DNA from: Musa acuminata AAA Group
Lineage: Eukaryota > Streptophyta > Magnoliopsida > Zingiberales > Musaceae
NCBI RefSeq assembly: GCF_036884655.1
Contig: NC_088354.1
Location: forward strand, 16,463,501-16,527,500
Direction: 5' to 3'
Length of the DNA: 64,000 nucleotides
Each line of letters begins with the position of its first letter. Within the stretch, counting starts at the first letter, position 1. The position numbers and the translations under genes were made by a program. Positions 1 to 12,100 of the stretch are shown here, piece after piece. Under the pieces are notes generated by a model that was not told the DNA's origin, ran no database searches, and saw nothing but the letters and a program-made list of their open reading frames with translations.

Positions 1-271
1 TTAATTTTTTATTTTAGAATTAATATTTGTCCAACGATTTCGAAATGCCTATATTCTTTTTTCTTTTTCTTTATTTTGATCTTTTTTTTCAAAAAAATGT
101 AACTTGTAGTGACTGTAAATTGCATTTTTCATATGTGATTTTTTATTAATTGGAATTAACATTTGTCCAATGATTTCGAAATGCCTATAATCTTTTTTCT
201 TTGTCTTTAACTTGATTTAATTTTTTTTAAACAAAATTCTAACTTGTAGTGACTGCAAATTGCATTTTTCA
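1..271. repeat. Direct tandem duplication (about 136-140 bp unit) upstream of the WD40 gene
   Basis: Two neighbouring blocks are near copies. The words ATTTGTCCAA (25 and 161) and AACTTGTAGTGACTG (101 and 241) recur at offsets of 136 and 140 bp, with the same order of T-rich stretches between them. The second copy ends about 310 bp before the chosen WD40 start codon, so the duplication lies in the promoter or distal leader of that gene. Copy 1 may begin before the window. Confidence 0.85.
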
Positions 272-458
272 TGAGGGAAGCACCGTGTTCCCTGTCGTGG
301 GCGAGACAGGTGAGCTTCTGACTCGAACGAATGGCGACTCTGCGAACAAGTTTCCTACGCTCATGCGGTCGTCCGAGTTCTACTCTTCGCTTCCTCCCTC
401 TCGCTCCTCCTCTCCTCACATCTGTCATCCCCTTCTTCCCTCCTCCTCTGTCACCACC

Positions 459-481
459 CTCTCTCTCTCTCTCTCTCTCTC
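459..481. repeat. (CT)n microsatellite in the likely 5' leader of the WD40 gene
   Basis: About eleven CT dinucleotides lie roughly 100 bp upstream of the start codon at 582, inside a longer pyrimidine-rich stretch (about 395-545). CT tracts are common in plant 5' leaders and core promoters. The frame stays open through the tract, but the translation is low-complexity S/L/P and not protein-like. Confidence 0.85.
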
Positions 482-581
482 GACCATTCCTTCTCTGTCG
501 CCATCCTTCCCGTCCATTCTCTCTCTGTCGCTCCCCTTGAATCCTTTCTCACTACTCTGTACTTCCAGCCATTTGACATAC

Positions 582-2099
582 ATGAAAGAAGGATCAAGAG
601 GTGGTGGTGGTGGCAGCTGCGGAGGCCAAACTCTGTTCGCAGAAGCTGGCGGCGGACTCCCGCGCCCTTCCAAGGATTCAACCCTCATGCATTCCGATCC
701 CCTAATCAAGTCCACCAGCGAGGAGGAGTTCCCCACCCGCCACAGCAACGGCTCCACCGCCAGCCCCGGTTACTCCTCCGACCACAGCGCCTCCACCACC
801 GACACCCAGAACTCCTCCGCTGACAACTCTCCCTTCCACATGTCGCCCTGGAACCACCAACCCGCCACCTCATCTGCTTCCTCCGGCGGCCCTCTTCCGG
901 GGGCGACCAACACCACCACAGACCTCTTCCCCTCGGGCACTGGCCTCGTCGGCTCCCTCGTCCGCGAGGAAGGCCACATCTACTCCGTTGCTGCCATCGG
1001 CGGCCTCCTGTATACCGGATCCGACAGCAAGAACATCCGAGTGTGGAAGAACCAAAAGGAGTACGCGGGTTTCAAGTCGAATAGCGGCCTCGTGAAGGCC
1101 ATAGTCATATCCACCGACCACCGCATCTTCACCGGCCACCAAGATGGAAAGATCCGGGTCTGGAAGGTCTCCCCCAAGAATCCACGGGTCCACAAGCGCG
1201 TCGGAACGCTCCCTCGCTTCAAGGACCTGCTGAAGAGCTCCATCAACCCAAGCAACTACGTCGAGGCCCGGCGGCGCCACCACCGGTCCGCTGTCTGGAT
1301 CCGGCACACCGACGCCGTGTCCTGTCTCTGCTTGAGCGAGGACCAGAGCTTGCTGTACTCGGGGTCGTGGGACCGGACGCTGAAGGTGTGGCGCGTGGAG
1401 GACTTGCGGTGCGTCGAGTCCGTGAACGCCCACGACGACGCCGTCAACGCGGTGGTGGTCGGGTTCAACGGGCTGGTTTTCACCGGCTCGGCGGACGGCA
1501 CGGTGAAGGCGTGGAGGAGGGAGGAATTGCCCAAGCCGACCGGGAAGAAGGGAGGGAAGAAGCAAGCCGGTCTGACGAGGCACCAGCCGGCGGTGACCCT
1601 GGTGCGGCAGGACATGGCAGTGACGGCGCTGGCAATCAACGTGGCAGCGGGGTTGATGTACGGGGGATCGTCCGACGGCGGGATCAGCTGGTGGGACCGG
1701 GGAGGTGTGGGTGCGTCCGGCGGGTGCGGAGGGGTTCTCCGGGGGCACAAGGTGGCGGTGCTGTGCCTGGTGGCGGCGGGCAGCCTGTTGTTCAGTGGGT
1801 CCGCGGACAAGACGATATGCGTGTGGCGGCGGGATGGGGGAGGCGGCCACGTGTGTATGTCGATGCTGACGGGGCACTCCGGACCCGTCAAGTGCCTGGC
1901 CGTGGAGGCCGACCTCGACGACTGCGGGGGAGGGAGGTGGGTGATCTACAGTGGGAGCTTAGACAAGTCCGTCAAGGTGTGGAAGGTAGCGGAATCAGCC
2001 GCGTCGGCATCCGGTAATCCGCAGCCACCGGCTCAGCGGTGGGACTCGGAAGGCGCGTCGGCCGACGACCATGGCGCTCCACGCTACGATTTGTACTAA
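582..2099 (+). CDS. JINGUBANG-like WD40 repeat protein, single exon, 505 aa
   Basis: The protein is a seven-bladed WD40 propeller. Residues 1-125 are a low-complexity S/T/G/P-rich region. WD-type units follow at about 131-156, 169-196, 241-271, 283-312, 345-372, 388-416 and 431-469, recognisable by repeated [38 protein letters not shown] and [10 protein letters not shown] signatures. A basic insert (about 197-240) separates blades 2 and 3. This spacing matches the plant JINGUBANG family, whose Arabidopsis founder restrains pollen germination; that function is known for the family and only inferred here. The frame is open back to 249, but I chose the ATG at 582: the 111 upstream codons run through a CT microsatellite and look like leader, while MKEGS begins family-like sequence. 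The gene is intron-free and much richer in G+C than its surroundings, as in many monocot genes. The stop is TAA. Confidence 0.85.
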   Translation: MKEGSRGGGGGSCGGQTLFAEAGGGLPRPSKDSTLMHSDPLIKSTSEEEFPTRHSNGSTASPGYSSDHSASTTDTQNSSADNSPFHMSPWNHQPATSSASSGGPLPGATNTTTDLFPSGTGLVGSLVREEGHIYSVAAIGGLLYTGSDSKNIRVWKNQKEYAGFKSNSGLVKAIVISTDHRIFTGHQDGKIRVWKVSPKNPRVHKRVGTLPRFKDLLKSSINPSNYVEARRRHHRSAVWIRHTDAVSCLCLSEDQSLLYSGSWDRTLKVWRVEDLRCVESVNAHDDAVNAVVVGFNGLVFTGSADGTVKAWRREELPKPTGKKGGKKQAGLTRHQPAVTLVRQDMAVTALAINVAAGLMYGGSSDGGISWWDRGGVGASGGCGGVLRGHKVAVLCLVAAGSLLFSGSADKTICVWRRDGGGGHVCMSMLTGHSGPVKCLAVEADLDDCGGGRWVIYSGSLDKSVKVWKVAESAASASGNPQPPAQRWDSEGASADDHGAPRYDLY

Positions 2100-2689
2100 T
2101 TGAAGCAGAAAACACCATAACATAATACAACAGGGAATTAATGTGCACACAAGAACGTGGCATATATGATCATGTAGGGTACTATTTCATGTGTATTTTG
2201 TGTTTAAGATTCTAAATTTGAAGGGATACGTGTCGTTATTTTAGAATTTAGATAAATGAATATGTTAAAAAATTAAAGAATATATTATGAATGAGATGAT
2301 ATCATCAGAGATAATATATATTTATATAAATTTTGAGGAATCCTTGTATATCCTTAAATCATAGATTGATTAAGGAATAGAGCAAGTAAAGAATGCATCA
2401 TTATATATTTGTCTCTATCATAATCTTTTATCATGCCCCTACAAAATTGAGATTCCATCAATAATGTCAATCTTAGATCGATATAACTAAAATACATTAT
2501 GAGCGAGAGATTTTACGAGGGAGTATACTAGTTCGTCATAAGTATGAATGTGAAAAATATATAATTAATGTCTTACAACTTAATTGCTAATAATGTGAAA
2601 GTTGATGATATTATATTTCATACATGAGTGAAATACTAGATTGGCAAAAATGTAGGTGTCACCGATATTATCATAGTATATTTCAAGAG
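2100..2689. other. Intergenic, AT-rich; possible decayed copia LTR (minus)
   Basis: No coding sequence is apparent. About 2256-2385 shares ordered short matches with 36325-36490: a TATTTATATAAA core, then TTAAATCATAGATT-ATTAAGGA. This points to a dispersed repeat. It lies just beyond the 3' end of the minus-strand copia relic at 2690-3830, so it may be that relic's 3' LTR, with TATA-like sequence read on the minus strand. That is an inference from position and similarity. Confidence 0.35.
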
Positions 2690-3830
2690 TGAATTGAAAA
2701 GTGATGCCAAGTTTAAGTAATAGATTGGTGATCCATTTGAGTTTTGTAGCGATGGTGGCGATGGCTCGGTATTCTATTTCTTGAAACTTTAATTGATTAG
2801 ATTTTCTCTAAAGAAGATAATGTAGATTGACGTAGATGTTCTATTCCCAATGTTGTTTGCCCAATCATAAATAAAGGCATAGAGATGAAGTGATGAGTGT
2901 TTATGAAGGACAAAGTCTATAATTAAGATCCTTTTAAAATATCATATGACACATTTTAATATATACCAATATATGATAAATGGTCGATGCATGAATTGTG
3001 ATAATTATTTGATTACAAATGAAATATCTAAACATGTAAGATATAAATAAGGCACCAAGTACTTGTCAGTACTATGTGATATCTATAATAAGGTCGTCAA
3101 TATATAATTTGAGTAACTTAGTAGTAGAAAATGAGGTGATGACTTCTTTAGTATTTTGCCTATTCATCTTTTATAATAGATCTTGAATGCACTTCTTTTG
3201 AAATAGGAAAAGTCCAAAAGATGTGAACGCTTCTTTCACTCATAGAAAATAGCTTATGGTTCCTATCTCATGAAATTTGCCAAAGAAACTCAATTACTTA
3301 AGGAATTATTTGATCTCCATGAAATTATTACTTATTATGATAAAATCATCCACGTAGATTGGTAAATATATAGTAATTCACTTTTGTTATTATATGAATA
3401 AAGAGGTATCAGATTTAGAGTTAACGAAGTCAACTAACATAAAAAATAAGATAAGTTCAGTATACCAATCTCTTAGAGCTTGGCGAAATTCATAAATAAC
3501 TTTTCATGATTTATAAACATGGTTTATTTACTAAGAGTGGATAAAACCAGAAGTTGTTGCATAAATAAAATATTCAGTCAAGATCTCATGTAAGAAAACA
3601 TTGCTAATATCTATATATGATAGCATTAAGTAATTGCCAAACTCAAGATAAGTCAAATTGTTGTCAATTTAAGAATAGGACGGAAGGTTTCTATAAAATC
3701 AACACTCGGCCATTAGTGAAACCCTTTGGCCACTAAACATATTTAGTATTTGGTAATTGACCTATCTAGATTTCACTTAATTCAAAAGATCTAATTACAT
3801 TCAAAGTTGTTTTGTGTAAGATGAGATAGT
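2690..3830 (-). pseudogene. Degenerate Ty1-copia RT-RNase H relic
   Basis: The reverse complement gives broken copia pol motifs in the correct order. A LVAKGF-like word followed by a VDF-ETF-like block lies near 3690-3745, a leader-FLH-like block near 3560-3600, a YVDD-like word (YVDDFI) near 3340-3365, and an RNase H segment (DWANN-GNR-STS, then ISW-KKQNT) near 2745-2870. Stops and frame changes are frequent. The RNase H wording (D-WA rather than D-FGG) differs from the Sirevirus copies further right, so this is a separate and older copia lineage. It is far too broken to encode protein. Confidence 0.7.
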
Positions 3831-5314
3831 ACAAGAGTCTATGTTGCATTATGGAATAAGGTATTATATTTCTCATATATAATTTTGTGTTAGTGTAGAG
3901 ATTTTTGAGCTTAGGTACTCATTGTGAATTCAATAAACTCAGGTGAAGAGCTTATGATAGTATAAAAATTAAGGATTTGACATGATTTAAAGATGTTATT
4001 TGTAGAGCTTATTATTATGTGATATTTAGGCTCAATGGTATTATTGGGTTATGTTAAAGGTATAAAAATTGATGAAAAGTTAGTAACACATACTTGATCA
4101 GGTTGATGCACTTCGATATCACTTGGTCGAGGAAGGACAAAGATATCATTTATGGTGCTAAGGGGATTGCTTCATCGGCTATTGTAGATGGAGAAGTTAT
4201 ATATATGATGAGGTACTATTGAATTGAGTAATGAGAGAGTATATGTCTAGAGGAGAACTATTGGTTGATGTGATAAAAATATAATTCGGTGTCACTTGAT
4301 TGAGGGAGGACAAAGATATCATTTTGTGATGCTAAGGTGATTACTTCATCGGGCATTACAAAGTTAGTTAATGGAGAGGTAGATGAAAAAGTTACAAAGA
4401 GAATGAGATACTACTAAATTGAATAATAAAGGAGTATAAGTCTAGAAGATAACTATTGGTTGATGTGGTGAGAGGTGCACTTGAGAGACTTTGATATGTA
4501 CTCATAAGAACATGGTAATAGATAATTATTGTAGTGGCTTGTGTTACTAAAGAAGTAAGATTCTCGAAGGTAAAGTCGTACTCAACAAAAATAATATAAT
4601 ATAATATAAATATTTTTTGATTTTAAGTAATATATCATCAAAAAACATTATATTCATGGAAGTATCCAATGAAGATGCAAGACTTGGATCTTAGTATTAA
4701 CTTGTGTGAAGCATAGAAGCATAATAATAGATAATATATATAACTAAATAATTTGAGTTATTAGAGGTTTGAGGTTTTGTGAAATAGTCTTTTAAATAGT
4801 GACTGATGTTATAGGATTAGAGTGAGCATACGGTTAATAAAGTAAACTATAGTTTGAAAGACTACTGACCGAAAGGTTAGTGACATAAAGAGTTGATATA
4901 AGAGGGTGAGATTGGTTTCAACTATGTGTTAGTGCTTTCATTCGACAAAGCTAGCTGGTTAAGGTGTATATGATGATGACTTGAGATATTGTATACTATA
5001 TTATAAGAGATAAGTTGTTAAAGTTTGGTATTCACCTCTTCCATCATAGTAAACTATTTTAATGGTATAAGAAGTTCTCGATCAACTTTCTAAGATGAGC
5101 AAAAAATTATAATTTCTTTAGATTTATGTTTGATAGAACATAGTCATGTATATTTAGTGAAGTAATATAAAAAAAGATATAAAATTTAAAATTATCAAAG
5201 AAAATGATTGGGGTAGGACTCCATACATTAATGTAAATAATTTCAATTAGTTTAGAGTAGGATATAGAAGATGTTCCAAAGGTAATATATAACTTTTATT
5301 ACTAAGGTAAGTAT
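3831..5314. other. Intergenic, probably eroded retrotransposon DNA; no gene seen
   Basis: There are no open frames of note. The left part continues upstream of the minus-strand copia relic and may hold its integrase and linker, but I could not recognise a motif with confidence. A tandem duplication inside it is listed separately. The right edge is the LTR terminus at 5315. Confidence 0.4.
4108..4465. repeat. Imperfect tandem duplication, about 170-200 bp unit
   Basis: Segment 4108-4262 is repeated at 4279-4465 with small indels. Shared words in order include AGGACAAAGATATCATTT, GTGATGCTAAGG-like, TTCATCGG, TATGTCTAGA/TAAGTCTAGA and ACTATTGGTTGATGTG. The second copy carries about 30 extra bases in its middle. 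It sits in eroded retrotransposon-like sequence and has no coding meaning that I can see. Confidence 0.75.
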
Positions 5315-5682
5315 TGTTGAATCTTATATTTTGATGATGAAACCAATTGATAAAGTTATGATCTAATGTGTATTAAAGTGATGCGGGACTAGCTTCGATG
5401 AGGGAAGATAAATCGATTAAAGTAATAGAATCAGAAGTTGGAGCGGAATGGAATATGTCAAAAGATTGGACGTCGGATCGGAGGAAGGTCAAATTGTCGA
5501 CAGAATGCATCATGCCATGAATTTGAGCATTGGGCCAGAAGGATCGGACATTGCGCCAAGGAGATCGGGTGTTGCGGAGGTCAACATGTCGATTAGACAA
5601 TACGCCGCAAGAGAGGATGATGCACTGAAGGTTCGGACAATGCGCCAGATGAACCAATGACATACTGGACAACTTAAGCAAT
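5315..5682 (+). mobile_element. Truncated Sirevirus-like LTR, plus strand (5' end only)
   Basis: It begins with TGTTGAATCTTATATTTTGA, the same terminus as the complete LTRs at 26868 and 33766. It carries the early LTR block of CGGAxGATCGGA-type repeats, then stops near 5682 where minus-strand LTR sequence begins. Its content is mirrored at about 6490-6870, so the two LTR pieces stand head to head as a large inverted repeat. Short open frames here are LTR by-products. Confidence 0.75.
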
Positions 5683-6870
5683 TAAGGTAGTTTAGAGTAA
5701 ATATAAATTGCAAGACGTAAATGCAAACCGAATTTTATAGTAATTCAGTCATCGTGACCTACATCCACTCTCGATTTCTCTTCTATCGAGGCCACTAGCA
5801 TCCACTAACGATCTTCCTTTAATGGGCGAATATCAACTACCTTTTTACACTCTTTCTCCTTTTCACGGGTTTAGGAGACAACCCTTACAAGCCTTTTTTT
5901 CTTAGACCTCACTTCTCCCTTTAGACGAACTTTTAAATACTAGGAAGAAGTGATCATAAATCCTAAGAGAGTTTCCCAATTTTTCTCAAGTATTCTTTCC
6001 CCCTTTTTTTAACTCAATTTTGTGCTCAATTCTTGCTACTCCATGCAGGAATAGTTGGAGTATTTATAGGCCCTAAATGACTTCAAAATTGAAGCCAAAA
6101 AAGGTCTCATCTCGGGTTTCCCGTGTATTAGTAGTACTATCGCTTGTGTTGGGTGGTACCATCGCCTACAGCACTGACACTAGACAGTACCACCGCTCAG
6201 TCTAGCGATACTACCGCCTGACATAATTTGGGAGATTGTGTTTAGGCGGTACCACCGCCCAGTCTGGCGGTACCATTGCTTGACACAATTTTAAAGATAG
6301 TGTCTGGACGGTACCACCACCAAGTCTGGGCAGTACCACCTCTAGACCCTACTACAGGACCCTGAATTAGCCAAACAATAGGCCTAATTCAGCCCTGATT
6401 CAGGCCCAATTGGCCCCTAATTGAATCGACATTGTTTCACTCCAATATCGACTCAATTAGACCTAAACTAACATGATCGAGACAAATTATTACAAGCATG
6501 AATCCTATGTTGTTCAGCATATCATTGGTTCATTCGGTGCTTTATCCGATCCTTCGACGCATCGACCTCTCCTTCGACATATTGCCCAATCGGTATGTTG
6601 TCTTCTTGCAACATCTGATCTCCTTGGTGCAATATCCGATCTTCTTGGCCCGATGCCCAAACTCATGGCACGAAGCCTTTTGCCGATACGTCGATCGATC
6701 CTCCAACCCAATGTCCAATCTTCTGATATATTCACTCTGACCCAACATCCGATTCCTCCTACTTTAATCAATTTGCCTCTCCTTGATCGAAGCTACTCCT
6801 ACGTCACTTAAACACATATTAGATGACTAATACATCAATTGATTTCATCATCAAAATCTGAGATTCAACA
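5683..6870 (-). mobile_element. Sirevirus-like LTR copy C (minus strand, truncated at its 3' end)
   Basis: Read on the minus strand it starts at 6870 with TGTTGAATCTCAGATTTTG. It runs through the GGTACC-rich repeat block (about 6130-6350), a TATAAATAC box near 6065-6075 and the conserved block that complements GTGACCTACATCCACT near 5755. It is cut near 5683, before the C-run and LTR terminus. At 6870 it abuts a gag start fragment. Confidence 0.75.
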
Positions 6871-6975
6871 TGAAGATGAGTGGACGTGTGATTGAGTGAC
6901 CCTCTTGATTACCGGCAAACGCCATCTCTCTTGGGTTTCAAACCAAAATGAGAGTGGTCTTGCTTTGATACCAAT
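6871..6975 (-). pseudogene. Primer-binding site and first gag codons of Sirevirus-like element B
   Basis: Next to the LTR terminus at 6976, the minus strand reads a near-match to the initiator tRNA-Met primer-binding site (TGGTATCAAAGC, one change), then a leader and ATGGCGTTTGCCGG (MAFAGNQEGHSI...). The gag frame is uninterrupted for about 16 codons, then ends exactly where LTR C begins. The rest of gag-pol is not found at this position. Confidence 0.75.
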
Positions 6976-7773
6976 TGTTAGGATCAAGAACAGTACTAAG
7001 AGGGGGGGTGGGAGGGGGTGGGGGGGTGTTTGAATTAGTGTAGCGGATAAAAACGATAAATTTAATCAATTTAGGAAAACTTCGTATGATGAAACTATTA
7101 GTTCGACAAAAACCATTTTGAAAAGATGTTTGACTCGAATAAATTCGTAAGTGAGTAGAGAGGAGGGGATTAGATAGTTTACAATGAAGTAAAGTAGAAT
7201 GCAGCAAAAGTAAAGTATGCACCAGGAAGAGAACACGCCAATTTTATAGTGGTTCGATCGTCCGACCTACATCTACTCCCGATACCTCCTCCAATGAGGT
7301 TATCGGTTTCCACTATTGATCTATTTTGAAGGGCAAAGATCAATCACCCCTTTATAGAACTTTCACAAGTGGCTTACTTACCTTTTATAAACTTTCACAC
7401 TGAGAAACGATGGAGGTGAACTCTCAACTTTCGTAAGCTATTTCACTATAGTTTCGGTTCAGTTCTTATCACTTCTCTATGCTTTACCATCTAAGAAGTA
7501 AGGGGTATTTATAGCCCTCAATTAACTTCAGAATTGGAGCTAAAAAGTGTCACATCCCTGATTTTCGGGTACTTGCGGTACCATGACCATTATTAGGCGG
7601 TATTATTGCTTGATACTCTAACATTGGGCGGTACCACCATCCAGTCTGACAGTACTACCACCTAACAGAGCCTCGGAGACTATGCTCTAGCGATACCACC
7701 GCCTGGCAGCATTAACTGTCGGTTGTACCACCGCCCAAACCACCTAGGAGGCTGAGCCTCGAGCGGTTCCACC
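6976..7773 (-). mobile_element. Sirevirus-like LTR copy B, first part (split by element E1)
   Basis: This is the reverse complement of the LTR 3' portion: TGTTAGGATCAAGA terminus, a G-rich run (7001-7027) that complements the family C-run, the conserved CGACCTACATCTACTCC block, a TATA box near 7508 and GGTACC-type repeats. It stops at 7773, where E1 begins with its own intact terminus. The missing remainder of this LTR is found at 15343-15907, so the LTR was split by E1. Confidence 0.8.
7001..7027 (+). other. G-rich tract, predicted G-quadruplex
   Basis: Runs of G7, G3, G5 and G6-7 are separated by single T or A bases. This satisfies the usual four-run G-quadruplex pattern on the plus strand. 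It is the complement of the C-run present near the 3' terminus of this LTR family. Confidence 0.7.
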
Positions 7774-9054
7774 TGTTGAATCTCATATTTTGATGATGAA
7801 ATCAATTGGTAAAGTATTTAATCTAATCTATATGTTGAGATAAGTGTACATAATTAACTATGATAGTAGTAAGATATAAATCAGATATTAGGCCAGAGTA
7901 AAAGATCAGACGATACATTAATGATTCGGACGATGTGCCGAAAGTTTGCCGGAAGCTCGCCAAGAGTTTGTCGGGAGCACGTTGAGAGTTCACTAAGAGT
8001 TCTTCGAGAGTTCGCCAGAAGTTCACTGAAAGTTCGCTGGAAGATCGCTGAAAGAACAATCGACATACCAGATAGAGATTGGTTATTTAAATGTCTTAAT
8101 TATCATAGTTAGACCTTAAGTTAAGTTAGGATTGGGAGGTAATCCCATTAACTCAGTTAGGGGCCAACTGAGCCCTTAATAGGGCTGAATCGAGCCGGTT
8201 GAACAGCCCATTTAGCCTAAAGTCATAGCCGACGGTGGCATCACCTAGTGACTTAGTCTCCCAGGTGGTTTGGGCAGTGGTACTACCAATAGTTAATGCT
8301 ACCATGTAGTAGTACCACCAAGACTAGGCGATGGTACCATTGGTAGTTAATACTGTCAAGCGGTAGTACCACTAGCAGTTAATACTATCAAGCGGTGGTA
8401 CCACCATAGCTCAGTCTCCAAGCTCTGTCAGGTGGTCATACCGCCTAGTGTTAGAGTATCAAGCGATGGTACCATCCAATAATAATGGTGGTACCGCCAG
8501 TGCCCCGAAATCTGGGGATATGACACTTTTTGGCTCTAATTCTAAAGCCATTGAGGCCTATAAATACCTTACCCTTTTCTGCATAAAAGGGCACAAAAGT
8601 ATGAACAAAATATTGAAGTCTTAGGGTGTGAAAATATTGTAAAAGTGAATAAAGTCCTTCTCCCTTTCTAGTGTTGTGATCATTCATAAGATGTGTGAGG
8701 CTTGTAAGGGTTATCTCTTAAACCCATAAAAAGAAGAAGAGAGTTGTAAAAGGGTGGTTTGTCTTTGACCATTAAAGGAAGACTATTAGTGGACGCTGGT
8801 GACCTCGACGGAAGAGGAATCAAAAGTGGATGTAGGTCACAATGACCGAACCACTATAAATTTCGGTGTGCTCATTTCTATTCTTCTTTTCATTACTGTC
8901 ATTACTTTCTAAGTTAATTACTAGTTCATTTAACTCTAAAGTTAAGCACTTTCCGAGATTAGTTTTCAACGAATGAATATTTTACAAAATTGATAACTTT
9001 TTTCACTGCACTAATTCACCCCCCCCCCTCTTAGTGCCGCTCTTGATCCTAATA
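7774..9054 (+). repeat. 5' LTR of E1
   Basis: It begins TGTTGAATCTCATATTTTGA and ends CTAATA (family terminus CTAACA), about 1281 bp. From left to right: a run of repeated GTTCGCCxGAAG-like units (about 7935-8055), a block of GGTGGTACCACC-type palindromes (about 8225-8500), TATAAATA at 8559-8566, the GATGTAGGTCACAATGACC block near 8830, and a 10-C run at 9019-9028. Confidence 0.85.
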
Positions 9055-9056
9055 AT

Positions 9057-9068
9057 TAGTATCAGAGC
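9057..9068 (+). promoter_or_regulatory. Primer-binding site of E1 (initiator tRNA-Met type, mutated)
   Basis: TAGTATCAGAGC follows the LTR end by two bases. It differs by one base from TGGTATCAGAGC, the complement of the 3' end of plant initiator tRNA-Met, used by most Ty1-copia elements. Confidence 0.8.
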
Positions 9069-9103
9069 AAGGTCACTCTCATTTGGTTTGAAACCCAAGA
9101 GAG

Positions 9104-12100
9104 ATGGCAATTGCCAGCAACTAAGAGGGTCATTCAATTACACGTCCACCTATGTTCAATGGGACGGATTACACCTATTGGAAGACTTGAATGAGGATTT
9201 TCTGATTTCTATGGATTTTAAGTTATGGAACATTATGGAAAATGGCTTTCAAAAGTCTTCTCTTCCAATGAACGATTGGAATGAGTTGGAGAAGAAGACT
9301 TTCGCTTTAAATGTCAAGGCTATGAATGTATTGTTTTGTACTTTGGATAAAAACGAGTTCAATCGAGTGTCTATTTGTGAAACGACTTTTGATATTTGAC
9401 ACACACTCGAAATCACTCATGAAAGCACTAGTAGAGTAAAGGAGTCGAAAATAAATCTTTTAGTTCATACTTATAAATTATTTCGGATGAATCTAAGTGA
9501 AACTATTGTTGACATATACACCCATTTTACGGATGTCGTCAATAGTTTAAAAGCTCTTGGCAAATATTTTTTAAACTTTTAACTTATTAATAAAATCTTA
9601 AAATCCCTTCCAAAGAGTTGGGACCCTAAAGTAAGGGTCATTCAAGAGGCCAAGGATTTAAATAACTTCCCTCTTGAAGAACTTATTGGGTCACTAATGA
9701 CCTATAAGATGACTTGCAATGCTCATGAAGAGCTTGAGAACAACCTTCCAAAGAACAAGAAGGATATGACACTAAGAACTCATTAAGACCACTTGAAAGA
9801 AAGTTCAAGTGATGAGGATTATGATGATGACTCACTTTTGACAAAAAGGTTCAAAAAATTCATAAAAAAAAATAAATTAAAAAAATGATACAAAAATAAA
9901 ATTAAACTCAAGAAAGAACAAGTTATATGCTACGAATGTAAGAAGCCGGGACATTTTAAAAGTGAATGTCCCCAAGTAAAGAAGAAGCAACCAAAGAAGA
10001 AGAATACGCTCAAAGCAACATGGGATGACTCGAGCGATTCCGAAGGCGAAGAATAAAGCAACAAGGAGATCGCTAACTATGCACTAATAGCTATCGGAGA
10101 TAAGGTAAGCAGTTCATTACATACAAATTTATCTTTCGATAAGCTTTTAAGTACTTTTCATGAATTATTTGATGAATGTAATTAGTTAGTAAAAAGTATA
10201 AACTATTAAAAAAGGAGCATGCTTCTCTTGTTAAGGATTTTGATAGATTAAAAATTGAACATGATGATAGTTTAGCTCTTTGCACAAAATGTGATGAATT
10301 AGAAATGCTTAAAAAGGAAAATTTACAACTACATGAAATCTTAGAAAAATTTGATGTTGGTAGCAAGTCCTTGAACATGATCCTTGCCAATAAGGGTCAT
10401 GTTCATAGAAGAGGCAGAATCAGATTTATGAGCAGTTCTCACCAAAATCCAACCATCTTTGTTAAAGGCCTTACATTACATGTATCACCCCGCATCAAAT
10501 GCAACTTTTGTTGTAAACTCAGACATGTTGCTTATAAATGTCCGTTTAAGAGATGTAGTCCACACAAATTGATTTGGGTTCTTAAGGAATCGTAAAAAGC
10601 TCTATACAAAACGATAAGTTGAGTAGATCGATTTTTGAGGCACCTAAGGTCAAATGAATACCTAAAAATCATTTTTTTAAAGAAATTTTTACCATCACGG
10701 AGCAAGAGATGGTACCTTGATAGTGGATGCTCAAGGCACATGATCGGATATCTATCTCAATTCTTTAAGCTCACTAGTCTAGACGAAGGGTATATCACCT
10801 TCGGAGATAACAACAAGGGTAAAATTATTGGTAAAAGAACTATAGATAACAAATACAACTTTTTAATTAAAGATGTGTTGTTGGTTGATGACTTAAAGTA
10901 TAATCTTTTGAGTATTAGTCAATTATGTGATAAAGGATACATCATTATATTTGAATCCAATGCTTGCATTATTGAAAAATCACATTAAAACACATCTATA
11001 ATTTCTCTAAATTAAAATAATGTATACACTATTGATATTGATGCTCTTTGTAATGAAATATATTTTTTGATTTTGAATGATGATGTTTGGCTTTGACATA
11101 GGAGATTAGGTCATGCTAGCATGAAATTAATCTCTCAAATCTCATCCAAAGAACTTGTAAGAAGTATTCCTAATATTAAGTTTGTTAAAGATAATGTATG
11201 TGATGCATGTCAATTAGGAAAACAAATAAAAGGTAGTTTCAAACCAAAGAATCATATAAGCACCTCTAGACCATTGCAATTGATCCATATGGATTTGTTT
11301 GGATCAATTGATGCATCAAGCTTAGGAGGTAGCAAATACGCTTTTATAATTATCGACGATTATAGTAGATACACTTAGACATACTTCTTGTCACACAAAA
11401 GTGATTACTTTAGGTATTTTTCTAAATTTTATAAACTTATTCAAAATGAAAAAGGCTTTATGATTTCATCAATTCGGAGTGATTATGGTAGCGAATTTCA
11501 AAACCGTAATTTTAAAATTTTTTTGTGAATCTAATGGATATAACTATAATTTCTCTACTCTGAGAAATTCTCAACAAAATGGAGTAGTAGAAAGAAAAAA
11601 TAAAAATTTACAAGAAATGACAAGAACCATGTTGAACGAACATAGCCTACCCAAATATTTTTGGGCCGAAGCTGTTAATACGGCATGCTATGTCATGAAT
11701 AAGGTTCTAGTAAGACCATTACTTTCCAAAACTCCTGAAATAATAAAAAACCCAACGTTTCATATTTTAAAGTTTTTGGTTATAAATGTTTTATCTTGAA
11801 TGAAAAAGATACCTTAGAAAAGTTTGATGCAAAATTCGATGAAGGAATTTTTCTTGGCTACTCTTCTATTTCTAAAGCCTTTCGTATCTTTAACAAAAGA
11901 ACTTTGGTTATAGAAGAGTCTATTCATATTATCTTTAATGAAGTTATTAAATTTAAGAAAAATAAGTTTGATGATGATCTTAATTTTGATGTTTTGAATT
12001 TAAATGAACCCTCTCCTCCAACTAGCAATTTGGATATATCTTCTTCCGAAACATCCTTACCCAAGGAATAGAAGTATGTAGATGCTCATCCTAAGGAGAT

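Noticed and set aside
249..581. N-terminal extension of the WD40 frame
   Set aside because: The frame is open but crosses a CT microsatellite and gives low-complexity sequence; the ATG at 582 suits the family better.
870..1877. 335-codon open frame on the minus strand
   Set aside because: It is antisense to the WD40 gene in high-GC sequence; the composition is H/R/P-rich with no motif, while the plus strand encodes clear WD repeats.
5448..6811. Mirror-image short open frames with IGxRRSDIAPRRSD-like wording
   Set aside because: They are opposite strands of the same LTR repeat block in inverted LTR copies, not genes.
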